DNA from: Corella eumyota
Taxonomy: Eukaryota; Chordata; Ascidiacea; Phlebobranchia; Corellidae
Length of the DNA: 64,000 bases
Assembly: GCA_963082875.1 (NCBI GenBank)
Contig: OY720100.1
Span: 10,106,001 to 10,170,000 of the forward strand
Direction of reading: 5' to 3'
Of the stretch, positions 35,942 to 47,950 are shown piece after piece (the first letter of the stretch is position 1; every line of letters starts with the position of its first letter). The notes beneath the pieces were generated by a model, which saw nothing but the letters and a program-made list of their open reading frames with translations, had not been told where the DNA came from and did no database searches. The translations under genes and the position numbers were made by a program.

Positions 35942-38063
35942 TTTGTTGTTGCAATAAATAATTTTTTTTAAACTATAATCTAATATTCATTTAAAAAGGG
36001 CTATTACAAATTTCAAAGTTTTAATTTAACGACCCAATTATAGTCGACTATAAATTATTAACAACGATCTTAACAACACACATTAGAAATTGTACAAAAA
36101 CTTATTTTTTATATGCCTTATTCAATTTTAATTAATTTATTAACTAAATAATTACATTCTTACCTTAGTTTATCATTAGTTTATTGATAAACTAATTCTT
36201 ACCTTAGTTTATTAATATAATTTATAAACTCTCAAGATGTATTTATATAGTTAAAAATTAAAAATAATATTATTTTAAAACGAATGTGCTAAAGTTTTAA
36301 TTTTTGTTTACTTTTTGGTTAATGTTTATTTTTTTAATAAAACAAAGTTATTGATTTTATGTTTGAATTCTATGATGCTACCTAAAATAGAGGGTTAAAA
36401 TTGCATTATTTTTTAAATATAAATAAAATTAGGTCTTTAATGATAATGTGGAATTTATAAAAAGTAAAATTTGTTTAATTTTATTTCCCAGTAATCTAAA
36501 AATTTATATTTAACTTATAGGAGAAGAATTTTTATTAAAATTTTTATTTAACAACTTTACATTTACCTAAACTATTAAATAGTTAAGTTATTGATTGAAT
36601 TATTTAAAATTTTTTTAAATTTTGTAACTACTTATTTAAGCGTTTGACGTTAATCTAATTCTAAAAGCTACAAGTTATCTTTCCTTGCTGGAGCATAATT
36701 TTCAGTGCCAGCTGATTATTTGACATTGTACTGACAGTCCTTTTATGAAAAAAATTATACTAACTTGATAAGTTGATTTTAAACACACGTAAGCTTTATT
36801 AGTTTATGTTATGTTGATTAAGCTTTGTAAATGGAATCTATGTATTTTGAACTTTACTGTTCTATCTATAAATTTTTTGTTTGTTAAATCAATAGCCTTT
36901 AAAAATTTTTTTTGCAATTTTATGAAATTTCGTACAACACTTTCTGTGTTTAACTCGTTAAAAAGTTTAAACAACACTTTATTACAACATCGATTGCGGA
37001 AGTATAATGAAAAATGAAATTAAATGATAAATTAATAACCAAGTCAAAGTCATAATACGAAGATTAATTACGAAGTTCCTGAAGTTAATCGGAAATTTAC
37101 TGTTTAACCCTTAGATATGGATTTAAATGACTAGAATGAACATTGTTATAGTAGTTTAATACAAAACCTAAATTAATTATAATAGTTTACATAACAATAC
37201 CTATATAGTTCCGATGCGTGAATATAAAAACTTGGATGATTAATTAACGTGAATTTGGTAGCTATGTTTTATGTAAAAACTTTACATATAACATATGTGA
37301 AAATCCTACTTGTAAAACAATTTACAAAGCGTTGATTTTTAAAATTGCCACTTGTACGAAAAAAATTAAAAAGTGCAACAAACAAAAAAAGTTTTTTTTG
37401 TGTAAAAAAACTAAAAAAAGTTATATGACTAAATTGATGTTTTACACAATATAAGGCATATTTCAATATCTGTTAAAACAAGGTTTATTGCAACAATAAA
37501 AATACCAAATGTATATCATTTCTATTAAATAAAGCTTAATGGACTGGGCCTGTTTTTTATCTCTTTAAATAAAAAAGTTTTGGTGCGCGAGTAAAATAGC
37601 ATTGGTTTAAGTAATTTGCCAAACTTAAAATTTTATTAAACAAACACTTATTAATTAATAATTAGTGATTTTCAGTTATATAAAATATGTCTCTATATTA
37701 TAGTAAACAACATACTAAATTTTCAGAATTCTACTTGACTTATTCAACAACAAAAGTTACTTTAAAAATCGCTTAATTATTTTTATATATAGCCCTAAGG
37801 TAAACTAATATTTATTATCTACATAAAGTAAATTACAAAGTCAAATTAGATTTATTTAAGAAATAAATTATGGTTCGAAATCGGTTTAACCATTTTAAAA
37901 ACCTAAATCTATATAATAAAAAATATGCATAAAACATAACTCAACTAAAACAAGTAGAAACCAAAATAAAAAAAATAAAAAACAAAAAAGATGAAGGAAT
38001 ATATGAATATTTTTTATATATTTTTCTCCCCCTCCTTTCTACCATTTTTCTTATTGTCATTCA
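35942..38063. other. Intergenic AT-rich stretch
   Basis: Upstream region of the receptor. A short duplicated phrase (TTCTTACCTTAGTTTAT, near 36157 and 36196) flanks a small inverted repeat. An open frame at 36811-37017 has no splice context or recognisable motif. Nothing else is supported. Confidence 0.45.
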
Positions 38064-38344
38064 GCAACCTTCTTCATTAGACTTTTGCTTAAAATTGCCA
38101 TAACAAGAATACTTATAATTAAGAAATACGTTTTAATATCTAAGATTTTGAACCATAATAAGTATAATGACAACAACATTATGTTTCAAAATCAAAACAA
38201 AATTTGTAAAAATAATGGAAAGACCGGGAGTGCGGAAAGCACTAAAATACGAAGAAAAGACGGTCATTTTAGTAAAACTACACAATTGAAAACAAAAAAA
38301 GGAAAAAATACACGAGTATTTTTTAATGTGTAAAAGCAAATAAA
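38064..38344 (+). CDS. Possible terminal exon of an unidentified upstream gene
   Basis: A strong acceptor (a pyrimidine-rich run ending TTGTCATTCAG at 38063) is followed by a frame open from the acceptor to a stop at 38331-38333, then AATAAA at 38339-38344. The last 40 codons are Lys/Thr/Gly-rich. I cannot find the preceding exons, and the composition is AT-rich, so this may be chance. Confidence 0.25.
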
Positions 38345-38396
38345 ATGTGCAACATAGTTTTTTATTTTTATTTATTTATTTTTTTTTTCATTTTTA

Positions 38397-38398
38397 GT
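38397..38398 (+). promoter_or_regulatory. Splice acceptor in the MASTL 5' leader (cis or spliced-leader)
   Basis: A T-run ending CATTTTTAG precedes the MASTL leader, 133 bases upstream of the ATG and about 53 bases after AATAAA at 38339. In ascidians such spacing is known for operon genes that receive a spliced leader. Whether it is a trans-splice site here is inference. Confidence 0.3.
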
Positions 38399-38530
38399 TC
38401 CTTCATTTTTATTCCTAAAATGCCGCGTCGCCAATGGCGGTAGATCTAAATTCTAAAACACTGTCACTGTCTTTGTCTAACAGTTCCAATTACTTTATTT
38501 TTTACACAAAATTTGAGCAAGTTTGACAAA

Positions 38531-41500
38531 ATGGATTTTGAACGAGATATTGATACTTCTGAAGTTGATGCAATAAAAATTAAATCAACCTGCCCCCCCA
38601 CAGTAAATGATTTTGTTATTGTTAAACCCATCAGTCAAGGTGCTTTTGGCCATGTTTACATCGGAAAACGAATATCAGACAAGCACATTTATGCTATTAA
38701 GGTAAACTTTGAATACTTTATATATATTTATTAAATTACATTTTGTTTGTGTATCCCTTGAACTTGCTTTGCAATTATGTTTGTATGAGATTTGGTTGGT
38801 TGTCTGTGAAAACGTACTTAACGACCTGACGGTCAGACGCCGACGGGACCTATAAACTATACAGGATTGAATTGCTCATGTATGTTAAATGAACCAAATG
38901 GATTAAATGGTTATCGAATGGACCGAATAGACCAAATGGATTGCATGTTTATTCTGAATGGGTAAAGGTTGGGGTTATTTATGCGATCTTTTTATTTCAT
39001 TTTATAACCCATTGATATATTTTTGATTCATTCAATCCATTTGGTTCATTCGATAATCATTTGATATACATTTGATCCATTCGATCCTGTATTGGAGGTA
39101 CCACAGACTTAAGTAAGATCTAATTGTTACACACAAGACAATCTGACAATGTTTACTTATACATGTACTATTTTAATTTAATAATATTTAAACAAGTTTA
39201 TCTTTTGTCAACATTTTTTTTAAAAACATTATATACATAATTTTGGTAACTTTGTAGGTTTAAAATTCCTCATTGTTTACGTTACAAATAATATTTTATA
39301 CAAAACAGAGTGTTAAAATATTACAATATTAATACTGCGCTCAGAAGAAATTTAGAAAATTTAAAACCTATCAAATGTCTTTAATATATAATTATACAGA
39401 TTATGTAGATAAATTGCTAAATAAGGATAATAGTAGGACTTATGGTAATAAAGTTATACATTTTAGAGACCCCTCCCTTAAAAGTTATTATAAAACTAAA
39501 TATATTAAGGTATCATATTTTTAAATTTATTTAAATGTATTGTTTAACACTTAGTATTTTATTTCTATCATTTAGGGTAACTAAGACTGACATTTTTATT
39601 ATTTTTTTTTAATTATTTGCCGGGTAAATTTTATTTATTATATAACTAATCCTAATTTTTAAAACCTATTTTAACTTTTTTTAGGTAATGAAAAAGAGTA
39701 AAATGATTCGCAAAAACATGACCCAAAATGTGTTATCTGAAAGAAAAGCATTAGCACTTAGCAAAAGTCCCTTTATTGTACATTTATACTATTCATTGGA
39801 AACTGCTATAGATATATATCTTGTAAGTATAGTGTGTTGTTACAAATCAGGTGTTTTACCAAAATATGAGCAAATTGCAATAAACTTTTATTTTTTTTGC
39901 TCCATTTCATTATTACATTGTAATTTTTGTTTCATTTTAAGTTATGTTAGGAAAAGCCTTTTAAATTTAAAAATATCAATATGTTATGTTAATGAAAAAT
40001 ACATCACAATTGGTAGAGTAAGAAAGTTAATAAAAAAATTAACTACTCTGTTAAATTTAGATTATGGAGTACATAATTGGAGGCGATGTTAAATCTCTTC
40101 TTTCTGTTCTTGGTTATTTTGATGAATCGATGGCGACCCTTTATGCAGCAGAGGTAACTTTAGCACTGGAGTATTTGCATAAACATGGCATCGTACACAG
40201 GTATATTTTGTTATTTTAGGGGCTTTATATAATGGTGGCATTTGTGAATTTCGCTGTGTTTTATTATAAATCTTACAAATCTTTTTATTTTTAAGTCATT
40301 AAAGTTGGGGACTAAATGTTAAATGTATAGAATAACAAGATAATTGTTAAATTATTTCACACCTTACAATTATTCATGTTAATGCAATTTTTTAATACAG
40401 AGATTTAAAACCCGACAACATGTTGGTAACGAAAAAGGGCCACATTAAACTGACTGATTTTGGTCTTTCTACTGTAGCATTAGATAGAGGTTTGTGGTTT
40501 TATTTGTTTGCATTTTTTACAGTTTATAAAATTACCATTATCTAATCATACATTATTAAAGCAAAATTTTGTTGTTTAAACAGTCTTCTAAACTTAATTC
40601 CACCAGTAAAATTGCTTCAAAAAGTTAAAGTCGTGGAGTGTAATAACTAGTAGTTAACCTTTTTAAAATAGGTTATAAGAAAATAATAAATTTTTGCAAC
40701 ATAGAATTGCCCTTTTATCAAAATTTAAAATCTTATTTAAAATTTTATTAAATTATTATATATATACAAAGCAATTTTAATTTATTTAATCCTACATTTA
40801 TTAAGATTTAAATATGTCTGATGTTGTCAAAACTCCATCTGCAACATCAAAATTAACAAATAAAGAATACTGCAGGACACCTGGTCAAGTTCTATCCCTT
40901 ATTTCTAACTTTAATTTTGTGAGTTTATTAGATTTCCTAAATTTCAAATCGTTTCAATTTTTTAATGATTAATATTGTTATATACACAAATAACATTGTT
41001 AATTTAAAATTGCTTAAAAATTGTGTTTTTTCTGCAAGTTATTTTAAATACTTATGTTCTGCAATTATAAACTATCAAACTTACAGAAAAACATTTTTTT
41101 CTTATGTCGTATAAACATAATGTTTTATGTTTTTTTAGAATTCAAGTTCCTCTGGAAATATAGCTTCCCCATTAACTGCTAGAAGAAGAAAACCATCAAG
41201 ACAAGCAGGCAGAAGATTTTCCCTTGACGATTCAACTTGTAACCGTGGTTATCTTCCCACAATACATAGCCCTTTAATCTCAGACAATCAAAATTTACCC
41301 CCGGTTTGTATTTTATTTCAATATTTCATATTTTTTAATCATTTTCTAAATTTCTTGTTAAATCGAAAAATATTTTAATTGTAACCTTTTTGTTTTTGTT
41401 CTGTTTACAACGTCATATCCTTGCCAACCATAGTTTTTTAGAAAAAATATTTCTTTTTGTTAAGAAATGTTTTTTTTTGTTTTGATTTTTTTTTAATATT

Positions 41501-44500
41501 ATAAATTATCACGAAAATACACACTTACAAACACCTTTAAAAAGGTGAATTTTAAAAGGGCAGAAATGTTTGCTTTGGAAAGTCGCCAAAAAAAACTTTT
41601 GAAATCAGTTATATATTTGGTTAATTGCAAATCTAGATTTAAATAAATCTTAAACATTATTTTAGAATTCAGATGTGCAACAATCAATGCAACACAATTT
41701 TTTTAATTTGTCGTTTTAATTATCGAACATTAGTTTTTTTTAGTTTAATTTTAGATACCAATTGTACTTTTAACTGACATAATATATTTTAAAAAATTGA
41801 AAAAAATCTTTGGTTTGTTTTATTAGGAAAGCAAACATGCTCAAAATGAACTATTTTCACCCCAAAAAGCTAAACTTAAAATAACTCCACCAGGGTCACA
41901 ACAACCTGTTTCTGATGACATTACTGAAACTCCTGCCAGAATATTATTCTCTCGTGATAGAAGTAATAAAGACTTAAAAATTTGATATTTTTTATGGTAT
42001 TACCTTAACCAAACATATTTGAAACAGTTATTATTTTAATTTAGCAATAGGATCCATGTCTGGTTCAATAACATCAGTTCGGGATCTTATCTCTCCACTT
42101 AATCAGTCTGGAAGACGAGCTTTACTTACTCCAAGTTCTGCAGGAATTGGAAGACTGCATAACAGATTTCAATCTAAAGATAGCATATGTAGGATATTTG
42201 TTAAATTAATGTTTATATTTATTTTTAGTTGATTTTATTTTTAAATAGTATTTTGAAATCCATTAACTAGCTAAAATGTTATATTATATGGCACAAGTAA
42301 AATGGTGGGATTGCTAATATTTAAACTAGTTTAATCTGACCAGTTTGGCCATTTGGTGAATACTAAATTTTAAAGGTCATTTGTTATTGCTTCTAACTAC
42401 CAAGAAGTTAAATTACAAATTTAAGTCGGAGAATTAAATTACCAGTATATATAGATTTATTGTACAAGACAGTTTTTTATTTACTAAGTAAAATAGACAC
42501 TTCCTAGTGATTATATAAACATTGGTTTAAAAGGATTAGTAATTCTTAGGCCAAACTAGTTTCATTTTGCAAAACATTACTGGCAGCGTGGTATACTAGT
42601 TGAATGCTTAGCTTTACAACATGAGGTAATAGGATCAATTTCAACAGCTGTTGTAACCGAATCCAAAACCAGTCAGTAGGTAGGTTATCATCGTCATTTT
42701 AAAAAACAGTGCAAACTGTGTAAGGCAACTTTAAACTGGGTCAGGGTAACAAATGTAACCGTGTGTTTAGGCTGTAAAGTCAACCTTTTTACTTCAAGGC
42801 CAAAGATTTGCAAAAAAAGGCTAAGGAATCTTAAGATAAAAAACAATTTTTTACTGGGTTAAATATTTCTTGTGATGTTTTTTAGATCACATGTCCCCAA
42901 TTTGCTTTAGAAATTCGCTGGACTCAGATTCACATAACTCTAACAAAAATAATCATGATGGAGATACAGTTAGATCAAGAATATTCAGTGCTTTCAGCGA
43001 TCATTCAATTTCCAATAACTTGCCGGAAGACAGTGTATTTGATGTTCGTATAAATTTTTTTTTAAATTGTAACTTCTATATGATGAAACTTTTAAAAAAT
43101 ATGTAAAAATTTAATTTATTTTTTTAATTTAAGGAGAACAATGAAACATGTAATACAAGAAAACAAAGAAGGAGATCCTCGGATGATGAAAAACATTATT
43201 TTCGAATGAGTACAAGCAATCACCTTGAATTACCATGTTGTAATAAATATTTTTAAAAACTGTCCCTTTTTTATTAAGCTTTTTATTTCATACAGCATTT
43301 GTTTTGATTTAGTGACTTCTAAATATCCTTTTCACCCATGCAAAAAAAGAAAAATTAAAACAAGTCAACATTCGGGATTAACTACAAACATTCAGTCTAT
43401 AAAAATCTCACAGGTATTTCTAGTAATGTAAATTCCCAGTCAAATCTTTGTTTTACAGAAATTCATTTAATTTAAAAGGTTTAAATTTTTTGCATTCGGC
43501 TATTATAAAGTTACCATTTTTATTTTTATAAAGGAAAAAATAGAAATACCAGTTTCTCAAAATCAAAGTTTAGAATATAGTGCTCAACCATCAACAATAG
43601 GTAACAACCTTGGTAATGCAGGTGACAATAAATATTTTCAAGCTTCCAGTCTTGAAAATCAAGAGTATTTTTGTACAACAACACTTAATAACTCTGAAAA
43701 CAAAAATACTAATCTTTCATCGCCATTTTCATCTCTCGATATACTTAACAGTAAATCTAATTTAAAAACAACCAAATACTTGGATCCTAATATGAGTCAA
43801 GAATCAGGTGACGCTGAAATAAATAAAAAGAAATCATTATCAAAAGACCAACAAAATCGAAGTCGATCAGTTTCATTTGAAAAGTCATTATCAGATATGG
43901 ATGTTAGCTTTAAAGATCTTTCATTCGAAGAAAAGAAGTTAAAAAAATCAAATCTAGGTAAATGTTGTAAATTAAATAATAATTTTTATTAGCTATGTGG
44001 TGGTCTATAAATAATTTTATGCCTTATTTATTGTTTTATAACTTAAAATACAATACTTGTCTTAGAAACACCAGTTAGTTCACATCACTCATCTTCTGAA
44101 CGTTTACAGTCTCCTGACAGGAACATAGATTCAAATCAGCAAAGTATATATAATTTAGTTATACAACCTCTGCTTACAAAAAGAAATGTAGCTTGTAAAC
44201 TTAAAATTGTACTTAATATAAAGATTTTGTTACAATTTATTATTAAGAAAGATTTCACTCTTCTCCAAATGACCAACACTCATCATCTAGTTACAATGAA
44301 TTAAATAACATAACACATTCAACTCCATCTCATGAACATTCTTTAGAACATATTCGTGGAAATGAAGAAGATATTATTATAGCAGGAGCACCAGCACAGT
44401 AATTAAAAAAAAAAAATTATGTAGCATTACCTTGTTAATTAATATCTAATAGTCTGCTCTATGCTATATTTCGTTATAATTATAAAAACTGTGGATTTTG

Positions 44501-47040
44501 AATTAGGTTTTTTTTTCGTCATTTTTTCATACCATCTTAAAGTTCATGTATTTTTATTGGAGTAGGGTGTGCTGTTTGAGCTATCATTAAATGCCAGGCT
44601 CACGGGCAAATAGTGTGGCTTTAGTTTAGCTTAATTCTGAAATATTTCAGTTTGTAGTCTGATGCCATGCTTAATACTTTAGGAAGTAAAATAACATCCA
44701 TTTGCGATACAGGTGCTTGTCACTTTCTTGTAATCAGAGTCACGAAATGGAAAGAAGACTAACAAGCATGGAAAGTGGAATTATTGGATTGGACTCGACA
44801 AGGTGACATTACTAACTCGCCTAAGAAGTCACTTTGTTTTAAAGATAACACATAATCTTAAGATAGTAAATATTAATCAGCAAAACTTACACATTTAGTA
44901 CCTCTCTGAAATCAAGTGAATTGTCACCTCGCCATGAACTTGTGCATTTTCATAGCAACTCTATTGATGGTAAAATTTCGCCAATCACCAAAAACCCCAA
45001 ACCCGATTTCTCCAGTCATTACGATCTTAGTAAAAACGAATGCCTAGCAAAGAGCAGTCGAACTTTAAGCCCTGTTTTAGAGTTAAGTTTTAGTGATGAC
45101 AGCCAAATTGCAATGTTGAAATCAGCCATGCGAAAGTCTGCGTTTAAAGCAGAAAATAGTTTATCTCTAAAATCAAGGTCGGTAAGTTGGGGTGATTTGA
45201 CAAACACTGATTACCGACCCTCGTTAAATGACATTCCTGGTGGGTTCGCTCCAGATGTTAAGAGCTTAAATAACTCTTTTTCCTCTCAAGAAGATGATAA
45301 GGAACAGCAAAGTTGGATCCCACTCCCATTTACTAAGCCAAAAAAAACAGAGAATGAAATTAAAACAACATGTCCAACTAAAATTAAAAATGTAATGTAG
45401 TAATTTACCAAACAAAAATCCTTCAAATGTTTCCTAAAATAAAGTTTCGTTTTTAGAGTTTGGTTAGCGGTGCCGAATTAGATGTATCTGGTGTTGAAGA
45501 CGGGATTCCTTTAACACTGATGACGTCACAAACTATACCAACCTTTTTTAGTGGAAACGTTACACCATTACGACCAACGGTTTGTAAATAAAATATTTTT
45601 AAAAAGGGGTTAAAATGTTGTTATATTATACAGTAAAAATAATAACTAGATTCTTCATAACTTTAATAATAGTACACGATTGTAATTCTGTTAAAATGTT
45701 TTTTATAAAGTATAAAATTTATAAAATAAGCAACAGTGTTACATGTTTTTGAAATTCTACTACCATTTTTTTTTGGTTTGAAACTTCCATTTGACCACCA
45801 ATAAATAATACCGATTTAGTTGAAATATGTGTTTTTCAAATTTGAAAACAGATAAACACACAACAAAAGAATTATAATGTTTTTACTTGAATGCATTTTA
45901 ATTTTTTTTATATTTAAAAAAATAATTGTTACAATGTAACTGCTGTTTTCAGGCTGACGTCAACGTGCAATCATGGCAACCTAAATCAGCACATCGGTTC
46001 AACACCCTTGGTCGCACACCCTTTTTGCCACAGACGCCAACTCGAGTTAATTTTCAAACCCCAAAAGCGAGTCTGCCATTCTGTACACCGAAAAGTCATT
46101 TCCGTGAAGCAGCTTTCACGACGCCCAAATTTTGTAATGTTTTAACGCCCAGGCCAACGCCGATGCGAACTCCAAAAAGTGTAAAAAGAAACATAAAAAA
46201 TAACCCAATGGAGTCAAGAATTTGGGGTATTTTATCTAATTTTTAGCTTGGCAAAATAAGGGTATCAATTTAACTTGTGTTTCGTTTTTTAAATATAAAA
46301 TCATTTTCAATATACCTGTATACATAATGAACTAAATTAATCTTTTATTCTTATAAGGCACGCCTGATTACTTAGCTCCTGAATTGCTGTTACATAAACC
46401 ACATGGTCCATCTGTTGATTGGTGGGCTTTAGGGGTTTGTTTGTACGAATTTTTAGTTGGAATTGCACCTTACTCGGATAGTAGTTTGGAAAAAATATTT
46501 TCAAATATTTTGTGCGGAGGTAACTTTAAAACCAGTTCACTTTAAGAACTGTTTTTTATTAAAACAAAATATCTGATAAAGTTTCTTTAAGGAATAATAT
46601 AAGCCACTTAAGACAGCAAAGGAGAGATATGATATCGCTATAGTATTTTAAATATAAAGCGTTTTATAAAAAATTATATTTATTTAGAAATAGAATGGCC
46701 GGAAGGAGAGGAAAGTTTATCGCCCGATGCTGTCGATCTTGTTAAAAAATTACTTAAAAAAAATCCTGACGAAAGAGCTGGTGCTAAGGGTATATACATA
46801 AAGTTTTATTGATTTAAATTAAAGCTAATATTAACTGGCACAATATTTTATTTTAACAAACTTGTTTATTTTAAAGAAATTCGAAATAATTCTTTGTTTT
46901 CGGAACTTCCTTGGGATAATTTATTGGATGTGACTCCAGAGTTTATTCCAGTTCCCGACAATGATATTGATACAGCATATTTTGACCAACGAGCTCATAC
47001 TGAAAAAGCTGATTCCATAATCAACATTGGGAACGCTTAA
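38531..47040 (+). CDS. MASTL: MASTL / Greatwall serine-threonine kinase
   Basis: AGC-family mitotic kinase; it phosphorylates ENSA/ARPP19, which then inhibit PP2A-B55 and allow mitotic entry. Exons: 38531-38701, 39685-39822, 40061-40200, 40401-40489, 40806-40918, 41139-41303, 41827-41962, 42045-42188, 42886-43043, 43134-43236, 43313-43413, 43534-43957, 44066-44143, 44248-44398, 44713-44802, 44899-45391, 45457-45579, 45953-46226, 46358-46519, 46688-46789, 46877-47040. They encode about 1172 residues (human 879). N-lobe: GAFGHVYIG loop, YAIK with Lys57. C-lobe start: HRDLKPDNM (Asp151), DFG 169-171. The Greatwall block [12 protein letters not shown] follows, then an insert of about 850 residues before [23 protein letters not shown] and the C-terminal AGC-type tail. 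The insert is Ser/Asn-rich, with TP and SP sites near its end. Poly(A) signal 47124-47129. Confidence 0.95.
38862..39089. mobile_element. 228-bp MITE between TA dinucleotides, MASTL intron 1
   Basis: The ends CAGGATTGAAT and ATTCGATCCTG are inverted, and the inverted similarity runs about 80 bases inward (AATGAACCAAATGGATT in both arms). TA flanks each end (38860-38861 and 39090-39091), as for Tc1/mariner-type insertion. The arms are made of loosely repeated octamers such as CAAATGGA and CGAATGGA. Non-coding. Confidence 0.7.
42583..42800 (+). mobile_element. SINE copy in MASTL intron
   Basis: Full-length-looking copy in the intron 42189-42885. The head CTGGCAGCGTGGTATACTAG is worn at the A box. 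The tail has CAACTTTAAACTGGGTCAGG, GTAACAAATGTAACC and AAAGTCAACC. Confidence 0.7.
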
Positions 47041-47950
47041 CGAAAAATAAAATTTGCGGCTGTAGCACTGTTAAATATTACATACTGTAAGTAATGCAGG
47101 CTTTAGTTTACGTACAGCAAGCAAATAAAAATGTTGAAAATATTTCTTTTTTACAAAATTGTAAGTTTTAAAAAATTTAAACACGTTAGCTTTGTAACTT
47201 TTGCCCGTCTGTTGACCATAAATAATTACTTCGTTTAACAACTACCTTTCTGTCTGCTCTTTTATTTTTTCACTTCGAAATGAATTTAGGTTAACCTGAT
47301 ATTTCCTTTGTGTCCTATATTTGATTTGTGCACCTAGTTATTTTGTTTTGTTGTGCAATTTATATGCAAGTTGCTCTTTTTGAACTTTTTTTTTATTGTT
47401 ATAAAAGAATGCAAGAAAAATGAATTAAAACTTTATACCCATAAAATTGTTTAAATAGTTAATTAAGCAAAAGAAGCTTTGCTTTCTACATTGGTACACT
47501 GTTTTTGGTGGCATAAAATTAGAGTTTAAGCAAATCAGTTTTAATTGTTGCGATATAAGTAAAAAATTGTTAAATACCACAAACTGTTCGCATGAAATGA
47601 CATTATTTTGTGCACAATAACAGTTTGCCAAGAAGGAGAAATAATTAGAATGGTTTTGTTTGATGATACAAACAAAAGGCAAAATGTATACAGCAATGTT
47701 GACTCATTTGGGACAATATAACAAATTCGATTTAAGGCGTGTTATTGCACTCTTGGCAAATTACGAAAACTATACAAGTATATCAATAACTTTAGTTAAA
47801 TAAAAAAGATTGATATTATTACAGATACAGAGTTTTATCTTGGAAAAATGATAAAATATATAAACTATTTGATGTAGAAATAAAATAAATATTTTTTAAA
47901 CGAAAGTACGAATAGTTTTTTATAAAACAGTGAGTGGAAACCAATTTTGC
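47041..47950. other. Convergent 3' region of MASTL and KLF
   Basis: MASTL 3' UTR with its poly(A) signal, then the long AT-rich 3' flank of the Krueppel-like factor. No further gene. Confidence 0.5.

Noticed and set aside
36811-37017. 68-codon open frame, considered as an exon of the gene ending at 38344
   Set aside because: Composition is typical of AT-rich non-coding DNA, and no phase-compatible splice pair was convincing.
40153-40156. GTAACT after GCAGCAGAG taken as a MASTL donor
   Set aside because: The frame continues [16 protein letters not shown], which is required kinase sequence. The real donor is at 40201.
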